64,000 nt of DNA from the NCBI GenBank assembly GCA_003164035.1, contig PLRS01000092.1, positions 62,001-126,000 of the forward strand. Reading direction: 5' to 3'. Position numbers and translations under genes: made by a program. Origin of the DNA: Bryobacterales bacterium. GTDB lineage: Bacteria; Acidobacteriota; Terriglobia; Bryobacterales; Bryobacteraceae. Positions 52,622-60,381 of the stretch are shown one piece after another. Position 1 is the first letter of the stretch, and the number at the start of each line of letters is the position of its first letter. Below the pieces are notes generated by a model. The model saw nothing but the letters and a program-made list of their open reading frames with translations, had not been told where the DNA came from and did not search any database.

Positions 52622-54301
52622 TCAGGCCGGCAGGCGAATCAGGAAGCGGGCGCCGCGGCCGGTCGCTGCGTCGGCCCAGATTTCGCCGCCGTGATCGAGG
52701 ATGGTGCGTTTCGACAGGGCGAGACCGAGGCCCATTCCATGGCGTTTGCCGGCGGTGGCGAAAGGCTCGAACAGGTGCGGCCGCAGGTCGTTCGCAATGC
52801 CGGCGCCATCGTCCTCCACGCTCACCACCACGGCGTGGTCCGCCGATTCCGCCGACACCCGCACGTGCCCTCCGTGCGGCATGGCGTCGATGGCGTTCGC
52901 GATCAGGTTCTGGAAGACGCGCTCGACCGACGGCCGGTCCAGGGTGAGTTCGATTTCCGGAGAAACGTCGCACGCCAGGGCGACGCCTGGGATGGCGGCG
53001 GCATCGGCCAGTGAATCGCAGGCGGCCAGAACCACGTCGCGCAGGCGGCAGGCTTCGCGGCGTCGGCCATGGCCGCGGCTGGCGTCGGCCAGTTCCTGCA
53101 GCATCGCCAGAATCCGGCGCGACGAGCCGTAGATGCTGGCCGCCAGCTTTTTTACCTGGCCGGCGGAAAGCTCCCCATCCACCAGCATTTCGGCGCCGCC
53201 ATAAATCGCTGCCAGCGGGTTGCGCAGGTCGTGAATGATGGACGTGGACAGGCGGCCGACGGTCGAGATCCGCTCCTGGCGAATCAGTTCCTGGCGCGCA
53301 ATGCGGAGCGCCGCGCACATCTCGTTGAAGCTCTCTGCCAACCGCCCCAGTTCGTCGGAGCTGGAAACGGGCACCCGCGCGTCGTAATCGCCGGTGGCGA
53401 TTCGCGATGCCGCCCGCTCCAGGGCGTGGACCGGCTGCACGATGCGTTTGGTCAGCAGGTAAGTGCCGGCGAGCCCGAGCGCGATCGCCAGGATCCAGAT
53501 CAAGACCATCCGCACGCGCAGCGTGGCCAGGCGCCGGTCGGCGGCCTGGAAGGAGCGTAATATGCGCAGCTCGCCCACTCGCTGGCCGGCCACATCGGCA
53601 AGCGGCACCACAAACTGCGCATAATTCGAATCGCCGATCCGCACCTGCTCCTGGCGGGTCAGACGCTCGGGGAACTTGACGGGAAGTGTGGATGCGATCG
53701 GCCGACCGCGGGAGAAAAAAACGAAGTCGCTGCCGGTGGCCTGCTTGAGTTCGCGGGCCAGGGCGGCATCCACCTCGAAGCAGGCTACCAGCACGTTGAG
53801 CAGCGCCGATCCGTGCTCGGCGGCAACGTACACCGGCGTCACCACGGTCTGGTACAGCCGTCCATTTTCGATCACGAACCCGGTCGCCTGGCCGGGAAAA
53901 CGGGCGGCCGCGGCGGCAAGGGGGAAACTGGGAGCGGCTTTGAGCGCCGGCCCGAGCGAGGCCACCACCCCTCCTCCCGGCTCCAGCACGTAGAACAACG
54001 TGCGGCTCGGAGCGACGCTGTTCCACAGCTCACTGGCGGTATCGCGAATGGTGGCCTGGTCGCGCGTGCCGAATGCCGCGCGCACATCCGACATGCGGCT
54101 CAGCACCAGGCTGATCGAAGCCAGCCGTTCCGCGCGCGCCCGCCACAGCGATTCATAGGCGCGGGAACTGGCGGCCACTTCTTCGTTCAGCATGACGCTG
54201 GCGTTGCTGGCGAAGTAGTTCTCCACCGCCCAGCCGGCCACCGCCAACAGGCAGGTGATGGCGACCGACGTGGAAAGCATGATCTTCCACAGCAGCGACA
54301 T
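52622..54301 (-). CDS. Sensor histidine kinase
   Basis: 559 residues: first helix (LLWKIMLSTSVAITCLLAVAGWAV), a periplasmic sensor part of about 220 residues, a second helix (MVLIWILAIALGLAGTYLLT), a HAMP-like linker, the H-box GRLSTSIIHDLRNPLAAI (phospho-His), then NLIANAIDAMP, DDGAGI and GMGLGLALSKRTI of the ATPase domain. The start is ambiguous: ATG 54301 (with GGAA) or GTG 54319, two bases after the previous stop. It closes the leftward cassette with porin, cupredoxin and regulators. Confidence 0.93.
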   Translation of the reverse strand: MSLLWKIMLSTSVAITCLLAVAGWAVENYFASNASVMLNEEVAASSRAYESLWRARAERLASISLVLSRMSDVRAAFGTRDQATIRDTASELWNSVAPSRTLFYVLEPGGGVVASLGPALKAAPSFPLAAAAARFPGQATGFVIENGRLYQTVVTPVYVAAEHGSALLNVLVACFEVDAALARELKQATGSDFVFFSRGRPIASTLPVKFPERLTRQEQVRIGDSNYAQFVVPLADVAGQRVGELRILRSFQAADRRLATLRVRMVLIWILAIALGLAGTYLLTKRIVQPVHALERAASRIATGDYDARVPVSSSDELGRLAESFNEMCAALRIARQELIRQERISTVGRLSTSIIHDLRNPLAAIYGGAEMLVDGELSAGQVKKLAASIYGSSRRILAMLQELADASRGHGRRREACRLRDVVLAACDSLADAAAIPGVALACDVSPEIELTLDRPSVERVFQNLIANAIDAMPHGGHVRVSAESADHAVVVSVEDDGAGIANDLRPHLFEPFATAGKRHGMGLGLALSKRTILDHGGEIWADAATGRGARFLIRLPA

Positions 54302-54321
54302 GGATTCCAGGCGCCGCACGG

Positions 54322-55035
54322 CTATTGGTGAGTGCCCGGATAGTAGCCCGCGTCACCCGGAGCGGGCGGGTAATCCCGCCCGTACTTATTCTTGTGCGGA
54401 ATGGAAAGGTAGCCGGTCTCGGAAATGGCGATGGGCGGAATCGAAACGCGCCCGCCCGAGACGGCGACGCGCCGGCTCACGCTCTGGAGCGCGGCCTGGG
54501 TGGCGCGTTCGTGAAAGAACGTGAGATCGTACCCGCCTTCCGGCACGCCGCCGATCTCGAAACGCCCGTCCGTCCCGGTGAGGCCGAACAGCGGCGTGTC
54601 CAGCACCGCGATGATCGCGCTCATGCTGGAATGGATGTTGCAGAACACCCGCACGATACCGGGGCGGCTGAAACGGATGCTGCGGTTCGAGCCGGGCGGA
54701 TACAGGCCGACGTCGAAAAGCTGGCCATTGTAGTTGGAAAACGCGTTGTGGAAGATCGGATCGAGATTGGGAAAATCCACCGTCGACCCCACCGTGACCA
54801 TCAGCAGATGGGGCCGGAATTCTTTGTCCTTCTGCACCATGCGCGCGTGCAATGGGGCCGGCGCAGGGGCCGGGCCGGCCGGTTCCAGCCAGACCGCCAC
54901 GCCGGAATAGTCATGATGCTGGCGGACGGCCGGCGCACGTGAATCGACGAGTTCCACGCGCCCCGCCAGCGTGGCCGCGATACCGGGGCCGGCCAGCACG
55001 AAGCTGAGCGCCAATGCCAATGTCCCGTGGCGCAC
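54322..55035 (-). CDS. Cupredoxin-like periplasmic protein (MauL type) with carboxypeptidase-regulatory tail
   Basis: About 237 residues. A signal peptide (LALALSFVLAGPGIAATLAG) precedes a plastocyanin-like domain with blue-copper ligands: His in PIFHNAFSN, and Cys, His and Met in VFCNIHSSMSA. The next segment, TPLFGLTGTDGRFEIGGVPEGGYDLTFFHER, is a carboxypeptidase-regulatory-like beta domain. The start is uncertain: GTG 55035 or a TTG a few codons later; both lie in or at the hairpin repeat of 55027-55140. Function: periplasmic electron carrier or copper binding; the partner is probably the adjacent porin or kinase. Confidence 0.8.
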   Translation of the reverse strand: MRHGTLALALSFVLAGPGIAATLAGRVELVDSRAPAVRQHHDYSGVAVWLEPAGPAPAPAPLHARMVQKDKEFRPHLLMVTVGSTVDFPNLDPIFHNAFSNYNGQLFDVGLYPPGSNRSIRFSRPGIVRVFCNIHSSMSAIIAVLDTPLFGLTGTDGRFEIGGVPEGGYDLTFFHERATQAALQSVSRRVAVSGGRVSIPPIAISETGYLSIPHKNKYGRDYPPAPGDAGYYPGTHQ

Positions 55036-55140
55036 GCACTCGTGCGTGCCGCGTCGAGTCTCTACTCGACGCTTGTGCGCCACGTAGCGGCGAACGTCGG
55101 CAAGAATGCCGACGCTGCACGCACGAGTGCGTGCGCCACG
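55027..55140. repeat. Cluster of four perfect 4-nt-loop hairpins
   Basis: Framed by GTGGCGCA and TGCGCCAC. Inside are: GCACGCA-CTCG-TGCGTGC; CGTCGAGT-CTCT-ACTCGACG; CGTCGGCA-AGAA-TGCCGACG; GCACGCA-CGAG-TGCGTGC. The outer hairpins are inverted copies of each other, so the whole is palindromic. It covers the start of the cupredoxin gene and nearly reaches the porin stop at 55148. Confidence 0.9.
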
Positions 55141-55147
55141 ACAATCC

Positions 55148-56575
55148 TTAAAACAGATACGCGAAAGCCAGGTCATAATGCGGGTTGAGGCGCGTGGGCG
55201 AACCGAGATACGCCGTCTGGACAATAGCCGATTCAAAGCTTACCACCACACCAGAGAGAATCTGGTACATGGCGTTGGCCCCGTAGGACTGGTTCTTCGA
55301 AATCAGTCCGATCTCCAGATCGCGGTTGCGGTCGTCTTCCTGGCCGCCAAACAGGTGAAACGCGAGCCGGCGAGTGGCGCGATATTCGAGTTGCGTCCAA
55401 CCGCCGGCTCCATGTACCGCCCTCGGACCCCCTCGGTATGGCGCCACGATGCCTTGCTGTAAGCCGCCGATCACGGCCAGGTTTTCCCCAAGGAAACCGG
55501 CCCCGGAGAGCGTGAGGTTCCGCGCCACCGGAATGCGCCAATCGAGCGAGGCGATGCGCGACGGCACCGAATACCCCAGCAGGCGCGAGTCGCTGACATG
55601 GAAGCCGGGCGCAAGCTCAAAATCGCCGCTGTCGCCGGAATGTTTCCAGAACACGAACCTGCCTTCGACCGCCGGGCGGCCGGAGAGTGTACTGGAGGAG
55701 TATGCGGCCGGAACGTTGCCGGACTCGCTGGTTTCGAGAATGCCGGCCTGGGCGCGGAGCCCGGCGGAATCGCCGAAGGAAAATCGCTGCTCGACGCGGG
55801 CCTGCGGCCGCCAGAGCCACAGGTTGCCGGCGCCGGTGAGCGGCGAAACGCCGACCTGGGCCAGCGAATCCGGTTCGCGGGGCGCGAGGATGGGTTTGTC
55901 CTGCGCCACCGTAAAAGTGGTATTCGTCCAGCGGAAGTCGAGGTCGGCAACGCGCAAACGGACGAGTTGGCCGAGCGAGTCGCCGGTGCCGCCGAAAAAG
56001 TCGACGTACGCGGCGCCGGAAACTTCGGCCCCGGCCACCCGCTCCGGCGCTTGGAACTTTAGCCCGACGACGGTCTGGCGCAGGCTGGCGCCGTCAAAAC
56101 TCGCGCCGGCCTCGGCCGCGGCCGTGGTGGGGTCCTGCTGGCCGCCCCCGTATTTGCCGTTGAGATACGAATTGAACAGGACCATGCCGGTGAGCTGGAC
56201 CGCCGAATGGTGTTCGGATTCGACGCGTGTCTGGGCCAGGTCCGCAATCCGCTGTTCCGCCACGTCGACTCTCTCGGCAACCGGCGCGGACGCCGGCGCG
56301 GGAGCCGTTGGGGTTGCACCCGCGGAAGCGATCTGTGCGCGCAACGAGCGGATCTCCGACATCAACTCGCGATTCTGTTGCTCCAGCAGGTCGAGGCGCT
56401 GCAGAATACGTTCCAGGTCCGACGGCTGGCTCGACTGCGCCAACAAAACACCGGGCAGACTTAGGGCTAACGCGAGCAGACTCGTGGCGCAGGCGCTCCG
56501 CCTGCAGCGCCGAGATTCGTCTCGGCGCTTCCTCGACCGGAGCGAAAACTCGCCTTTCCGTAACTCACTCGGCAC
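55148..56575 (-). CDS. Outer-membrane porin, DcaP-like
   Basis: About 475 residues. After a leader with a hydrophobic SLLALALSLPGVLLAQ signal comes a short coiled coil (SDLERILQRLDLLEQQNRELMSEIRSLRAQI) typical of DcaP-type trimeric porins, then a long beta-rich barrel ending in a terminal Phe (LAFAYLF), the usual assembly signal. Between the GTG at 56575 and the signal sequence, the frame passes through the hairpin repeat of 56482-56643, adding about 20 basic, Cys-containing residues; no ATG/GTG/TTG lies nearer the hydrophobic stretch. The true start may be atypical. Confidence 0.78.
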   Translation of the reverse strand: MPSELRKGEFSLRSRKRRDESRRCRRSACATSLLALALSLPGVLLAQSSQPSDLERILQRLDLLEQQNRELMSEIRSLRAQIASAGATPTAPAPASAPVAERVDVAEQRIADLAQTRVESEHHSAVQLTGMVLFNSYLNGKYGGGQQDPTTAAAEAGASFDGASLRQTVVGLKFQAPERVAGAEVSGAAYVDFFGGTGDSLGQLVRLRVADLDFRWTNTTFTVAQDKPILAPREPDSLAQVGVSPLTGAGNLWLWRPQARVEQRFSFGDSAGLRAQAGILETSESGNVPAAYSSSTLSGRPAVEGRFVFWKHSGDSGDFELAPGFHVSDSRLLGYSVPSRIASLDWRIPVARNLTLSGAGFLGENLAVIGGLQQGIVAPYRGGPRAVHGAGGWTQLEYRATRRLAFHLFGGQEDDRNRDLEIGLISKNQSYGANAMYQILSGVVVSFESAIVQTAYLGSPTRLNPHYDLAFAYLF

Positions 56576-56643
56576 GCACAACTGAACTGGCGAGGCAGCG
56601 CCGAGACGAATCTCGGCGCTGCAGCCAAAAGTGGCCGCGCCAC
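56482..56643. repeat. Paired-hairpin repeat overlapping the porin gene start
   Basis: Framed by GTGGCGCAGG at 56484 and GCGCCAC ending at 56643. The hairpin AGCGCCGAGA-TTCG-TCTCGGCGCT (about 56506-56529) recurs at about 56598-56621 with loop CGAA, i.e. inverted. Same architecture as 55027-55140 and 32746-32838 but different arms. Confidence 0.88.
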
Positions 56644-56717
56644 GTCCGGCCGGCAATATCCCCGGTGACGTTTGGGGCCAGCCAGTCCATCCCTGCGGCG
56701 TTATTCCTGCGTTAGTG

Positions 56718-57098
56718 CTAAGCTGCATGAATCAATTCCTTGACCTTGCGCCGGATGGCGCTGGGCGAGTAAGGCTTGGGGAAGAACGCGTTCGCGCCGA
56801 GGCTCAGGGCGCGTTCCGAGGAAGCCGGATCCGGATCGCCGCTGACGACGAGGATGGGCAGGCCGGCGAAACGGGGCTGCCCGCGCAACCGCGCGATCAA
56901 CTCGAAGCCGTCCATCGACGGCAGGTGAATATCGGTGATGACCGCCGCGATTTCGGTCGAATCCAGGATGCGGAGCGCCTCTTCGGCGGTGGACGTGTGG
57001 GCCAGGCGCGGTTCGGCGTCCCCGTCGAAGGCGATTTCGAGGGTGGAGATAAAGTGGGCTTCGTCTTCCACCAGAAGTACGGTGCGGCGCGGCGGCAT
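56718..57098 (-). CDS. Single-domain response regulator (CheY-like)
   Basis: 126 residues, a receiver domain with nothing attached: RTVLLVEDEAHFISTLEIAFDGD, the phosphoacceptor in AAVITDIHLPSMDGFEL (Asp), ILVVSGDPDP and the Lys in FFPKPYSPSAI. ATG 57098 is chosen from the domain boundary; the frame upstream is a shadow of the OmpR-type gene. Probably a phosphorelay partner of the adjacent histidine kinase. Confidence 0.88.
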   Translation of the reverse strand: MPPRRTVLLVEDEAHFISTLEIAFDGDAEPRLAHTSTAEEALRILDSTEIAAVITDIHLPSMDGFELIARLRGQPRFAGLPILVVSGDPDPASSERALSLGANAFFPKPYSPSAIRRKVKELIHAA

Positions 57099-57109
57099 GC
57101 CTCCACGTC

Positions 57110-57784
57110 CTAAGGGATGAATCGATAGCCGACGCCGTGCATGGTCACGAAATGGCGGGGCGTTTCCGATTCCGTTTCCAGCTTCTGGCGCAGGCGCACC
57201 ACGTGGGCGTCCACCGTTCGCGTATTGGGAAAGGCGTCGTAGCCCCATACCGAGTTCAGCAGCACGTCGCGGCTCAAAGCCCGGTCGGGGTTCTGGACGA
57301 AGAAGACCAGCAGCTTGTACTCCGCCCGGGTCAGCTTGACCTCGTCGCCGTGTTTCCGCACGATGGACCGGTCCAGGTCGACTTCGACGTCGGAAAACGC
57401 GATGGCGTGGCTGGCTTCCGGAGTGGTGCGGCGCAGCACCGCGCGGATGCGCGCCAGCAGCTCGCGCGTGCCGAAAGGTTTGACCACGTAATCGTCGGCG
57501 CCGATTTCGAGCAGCAGCACCTTGTCGATTTCGTCGCCCACCGCGCTCAGCACAATCAGCGGCGTCCGCACGCCAGCGGTGCGCAGCGCCTTGCAAACAT
57601 CCACGCCGCTCAGGCCGGGCATGCGCAGGTCGATCACGATCAGATCGGGGCGCGCCGTCATGGCCTCCTGCAAGCCGGTCTTGCCGTCGGCGGCGAAAAT
57701 CGCGCGAAACCCCTCCTTTTCCAGCATCACGCCGATTACTTCGCGGATGCCGGCATCGTCGTCGATGACCAGGACGGTCTGCAT
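57110..57784 (-). CDS. OmpR/PhoB family response regulator
   Basis: 224 residues: receiver (TVLVIDDDAGIREVIGVML, phospho-Asp in LIVIDLRMPGLSGVDV, Lys in DYVVKPFGTRELL) and winged-helix output (LTRAEYKLLVFFVQNPDRALSR, SVWGYDAFPNTRTVDAHVVRLRQKLE, VTMHGVGYRFIP). It should control envelope genes together with the kinase nearby. Three bases from the stop of the preceding winged-helix gene. Confidence 0.94.
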   Translation of the reverse strand: MQTVLVIDDDAGIREVIGVMLEKEGFRAIFAADGKTGLQEAMTARPDLIVIDLRMPGLSGVDVCKALRTAGVRTPLIVLSAVGDEIDKVLLLEIGADDYVVKPFGTRELLARIRAVLRRTTPEASHAIAFSDVEVDLDRSIVRKHGDEVKLTRAEYKLLVFFVQNPDRALSRDVLLNSVWGYDAFPNTRTVDAHVVRLRQKLETESETPRHFVTMHGVGYRFIP

Positions 57785-57787
57785 GCC

Positions 57788-58195
57788 TCAGGCCCCTAAT
57801 TCTATCGGAATCCTGGCGGGCGCGCACGCCCGATACCCAGCGGAAAGGAGCGCTTCCCGCGGCTCCCGCGGCGGCTGATAGCGGCAGCCGTTGCCGCAGA
57901 TGGTTTCCAGGTGGCGGCGGCCGAACGCGCCCAGCTTCTTGCGCAGGCGGGCCAGGTGTACGTCCAGCGTTCGGGTGCGAATCTGGCTGTCGTAGCCCCA
58001 GATGGCCAGCAGCAGCTCGGTGCGGCTGAAGATTTCGCAGTTGTGCGACGCCAGAAAGCTCAGCAGCAGATATTCCTTGGCGGTCAGCGGAATGGATCGG
58101 GAGTCCAGCGTCACGGCGCGGCTGGAGAAATCGATGGTCAGACGCGCATCCCGGTAGAGTTCGCGGCTCGCGGTTGCAGCCCAAAGTGGTTCCAT
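57788..58195 (-). CDS. Stand-alone winged-helix (OmpR-C-like) DNA-binding protein
   Basis: 135 residues. The core LDSRSIPLTAKEYLLLSFLASHNCEIFSRTELLLAIWGYDSQIRTRTLDVHLARLRKKLGAF, then ETICGNGCRYQPP, is a full OmpR/PhoB winged helix, but there is no receiver domain before it; the N-terminal 30 residues are unrelated. It precedes an OmpR-type regulator gene by three bases on the same strand. It may bind without phosphorylation control. Confidence 0.83.
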   Translation of the reverse strand: MEPLWAATASRELYRDARLTIDFSSRAVTLDSRSIPLTAKEYLLLSFLASHNCEIFSRTELLLAIWGYDSQIRTRTLDVHLARLRKKLGAFGRRHLETICGNGCRYQPPREPREALLSAGYRACAPARIPIELGA

Positions 58196-58205
58196 ATCGG
58201 TTCAA

Positions 58206-58561
58206 TCCTCGATACGAATGTTACCGGGAGGGCCGGCCGGAGGTCGTTGGGAATTTGTAAATACGGTGTAAAAAGAATCGACCGGGACTCCAGATGTCAC
58301 CTCGGCATTTTGGGCGGCCAAAGGGAGGACTCGACGTGGGGGGTGGGACAGACGATCGTTTTTCGTCGTCTGTCAGGCCGTTACGGCCTGGCGAGCAGCC
58401 GACAGACCACACAAAACGATGGTCTGTCCCACCCTCGGGCGAGGAACGTCGGCAGGACTGCCCGCGCCACGACGAGGGGCTTCAGCCAACCTCTCGGCGG
58501 CGGCGCTCGCTCAATCGGTTCAGGCCGTAGGCGATCGCCGCGCCGGCCGGCAGCAGCAACC
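58206..58561. other. Intergenic region with a long inverted repeat
   Basis: 356 bases between the divergent winged-helix regulator and the methyltransferase gene... both read leftward, so this is the leader of the regulator cassette and the tail of the methyltransferase unit. It contains the palindromic element of 58342-58433. No gene is seen. Confidence 0.45.
58342..58433. repeat. Imperfect palindrome with internal hairpin
   Basis: GGTGGGACAGACGATCGTTT at the left mirrors AAACGATGGTCTGTCCCACC at the right with one or two mismatches; CAGGCCG-TTA-CGGCCTG lies inside. The outer GTGGGACAG matches the palindrome at 42117. Confidence 0.82.
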
Positions 58562-59302
58562 TCAAGGGCGCTTTCTGAGGACGATCATCGCGTAGCTGCA
58601 GAGGACTGCCGCGGGGTGTGACAGAAGCGTCCGGGACTTCAGGCTCTCGATGCGGTCCAGCAGGGGCGACCAGCGCCGGTAGTAAGTATGGCCGAAGTAG
58701 CCATGGTACTCAATTACGCTGTAGCCCAGAGACTCGAACCGGCGGATCATGCGCTGAGACGGTCCGCGGCTCCAACTGTAATGGGCCCGAAATTTCCCGT
58801 GCTTCTCCTCATCCTCTCTCGGGCATGCGATTTGCAGCAAGAGTTTCGAGAGGGCGCCGGGGGCTATCCAATTGACGACGAATGGCAGAGTATACAGCGT
58901 CGAAAAACAGTGCGCCGAGATTCCGTTCGGCTTCAGCAATGCGCAAATATTAGCGTGATAGCGTTCGCCGTCGCTAACGTGCTCGTTCACCATTCGGCTG
59001 AAGACAAGGTCGAATCTTCCCTGGTAGCCGCCGGGAATGACAGGCGCCGAGACATCGGCTTCCCAGCGTTCAAACACAGGATCGGCCTTCTTTAGCTCTT
59101 CGGAGCTAACATCGTTGGTCGTGTACCTCAAGCCAAGTTGCGATACCTGCTCGGGAGAGAGTGTGGGGTTAGCGCCGGAGCCCACTTCAAGGATATCTTT
59201 ACAGCCATTGCGCTGGATTATATCGACGATCCAGTTCCGTGCTTTGCCCCATCCTGGAAACTCGTCGACTACGTGAAAGAAAGTAGGTGGTGGAGTGGTC
59301 AT
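58562..59302 (-). CDS. Class I SAM-dependent methyltransferase
   Basis: 246 residues. The SAM-binding strand IVDIIQRNGCKDILEVGSGANPTLS is followed by YTTNDVSSEELKKAD, FDLVFSRMVNEHVSDGERYHANICALLKPNG and, near the end, a basic region. It resembles Methyltransf_11/23-type enzymes of polysaccharide loci. Last gene of exopolysaccharide locus II, separated from the transferase gene by REP elements, so it may have its own promoter. Confidence 0.85.
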   Translation of the reverse strand: MTTPPPTFFHVVDEFPGWGKARNWIVDIIQRNGCKDILEVGSGANPTLSPEQVSQLGLRYTTNDVSSEELKKADPVFERWEADVSAPVIPGGYQGRFDLVFSRMVNEHVSDGERYHANICALLKPNGISAHCFSTLYTLPFVVNWIAPGALSKLLLQIACPREDEEKHGKFRAHYSWSRGPSQRMIRRFESLGYSVIEYHGYFGHTYYRRWSPLLDRIESLKSRTLLSHPAAVLCSYAMIVLRKRP

Positions 59303-59388
59303 TATCAGCTCGGCTGCGTCGGTATCTTCTTCCGGGGCGCCGCGGATGTCCCGTTAACACTCGCTTTCGCAATTATGGTGACGTATCG

Positions 59389-59460
59389 GGCAACCGCTCC
59401 CTGGCGGTCGCGGCTCGGTTTCTCGTGTTTCCGAGCCGCGACCGTCAGGGAGCGGTTGCC
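59389..59460. repeat. REP-like palindrome, copy 4
   Basis: GGCAACCGCTCCCTGGCGGT at the left and ACCGTCAGGGAGCGGTTGCC at the right, with CGCGGCTCGG and CCGAGCCGCG inside; nearly perfect. Confidence 0.92.
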
Positions 59461-59538
59461 AGGAAATGCCCAGCGCTCCGACCCCAACATTCGATACCGA
59501 TGCCAGCCCGCTCGGATTTACGATAAAGCCACGGGTCA

Positions 59539-59566
59539 GAGCCGCGACTGTCAAGGAGCGGTTGCC
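59539..59566. repeat. REP half-element, copy 5
   Basis: Only the right arm is present: GAGCCGCGACTGTCAAGGAG, then CGGTTGCC, with two changes from the family sequence. It lies 78 bases after copy 4. Confidence 0.8.
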
Positions 59567-59633
59567 TGCGAATAGTCACAGAGCCCTCGAATTCGTGTCC
59601 TGGCGTCAACCAACTCTGTGGCCGTTACGTGGC

Positions 59634-60302
59634 TCAATACGCTCCTTCGCCAGTCAGAATTGCCTTTGCCGTTCTGCCGAGAATATAAAGGTCCAGCCAT
59701 ACCGACCAGTTGCGGACGTAGTATTCGTCGAACTCGACGCGTTGGGCGTAGGTGGTATTGTTGCGTCCGGAAACCTGCCATAGGCCGGTCAGGCCCGGCC
59801 GCACCTTCCGGTATAGCACATACTTCGACCCGTACTTCTCCGCTTCCAGCGCCACAATCGGCCGCGGCCCCACCAGGCTCATTTCGCCGCGGATCACGTT
59901 CCAGAGCTGCGGCAGCTCGTCCAGACTGGCACGGCGCAGGATCTCGCCCAGCCAGGTCACGCGCGGGTCGTGCCTCAATTTACGGCGCTCCTCCCATTCG
60001 GAGCGGAGCGCGGGATCGCCCAGCAGCCGCAGTCGCAGCACCTCGTCCGCGTGCGGCACCATGGTGCGAAATTTCCAGGCCAGAAACTCCCGCCCGTTGC
60101 GGCCGATGCGCCGGTGACCGAAAAACACCGGCCCGGGCGAGGTGAGCCACACCAATGCGGCGATGGCTATAGCCAGCGGAAGAAGCAGGGCGCCGCCGAC
60201 TAAAGCCGCGGCGAGATCCACGCCCCGCTTAATTAGCTGGGGGGCGCGCTGCAACAGTCGGGGGCTTGCTTGGGCACTAACTGGGGGATAGGAGACAGGC
60301 AC
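59634..60302 (-). CDS. Phosphoglycosyl transferase starting polysaccharide assembly (WcaJ/WbaP C-domain type)
   Basis: About 222 residues with the bacterial sugar transferase domain: one N-terminal hydrophobic segment (GVDLAAALVGGALLLPLAIAIAALVWL), PVFFGHRRIGRNGREFLAWKFRTM, the catalytic Asp-Glu region in RRASLDELPQLWNVIRGEMSLVGPRPI and RPGLTGLWQVSGRN. It moves a sugar phosphate from an NDP-sugar to undecaprenyl phosphate. GTG 60302 is chosen; an ATG at 60377, four bases after the previous stop, gives 25 more poorly conserved residues. Confidence 0.9.
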   Translation of the reverse strand: MPVSYPPVSAQASPRLLQRAPQLIKRGVDLAAALVGGALLLPLAIAIAALVWLTSPGPVFFGHRRIGRNGREFLAWKFRTMVPHADEVLRLRLLGDPALRSEWEERRKLRHDPRVTWLGEILRRASLDELPQLWNVIRGEMSLVGPRPIVALEAEKYGSKYVLYRKVRPGLTGLWQVSGRNNTTYAQRVEFDEYYVRNWSVWLDLYILGRTAKAILTGEGAY

Positions 60303-60381
60303 CGTTAGGCCGGATTTTCCGCTCGCATTACGGTGTACAACCGCTGCTGCCCCCACTCTCCTTCCAAGGGTTGCCATGCGC

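Larger units (their letters stand above)
59303..59633. other. 331-base gap with two REP elements
   Basis: Holds REP copies at 59389-59460 and 59539-59566 and short frames that are repeat-derived (translations such as GNRSLAVAAR come from the palindrome). No gene. Confidence 0.6.

Noticed and set aside
59287-59526. Short frames with GNRSLAVAAR-like translations near the REP copies
   Set aside because: They are translations of the palindrome itself and recur wherever the repeat occurs.
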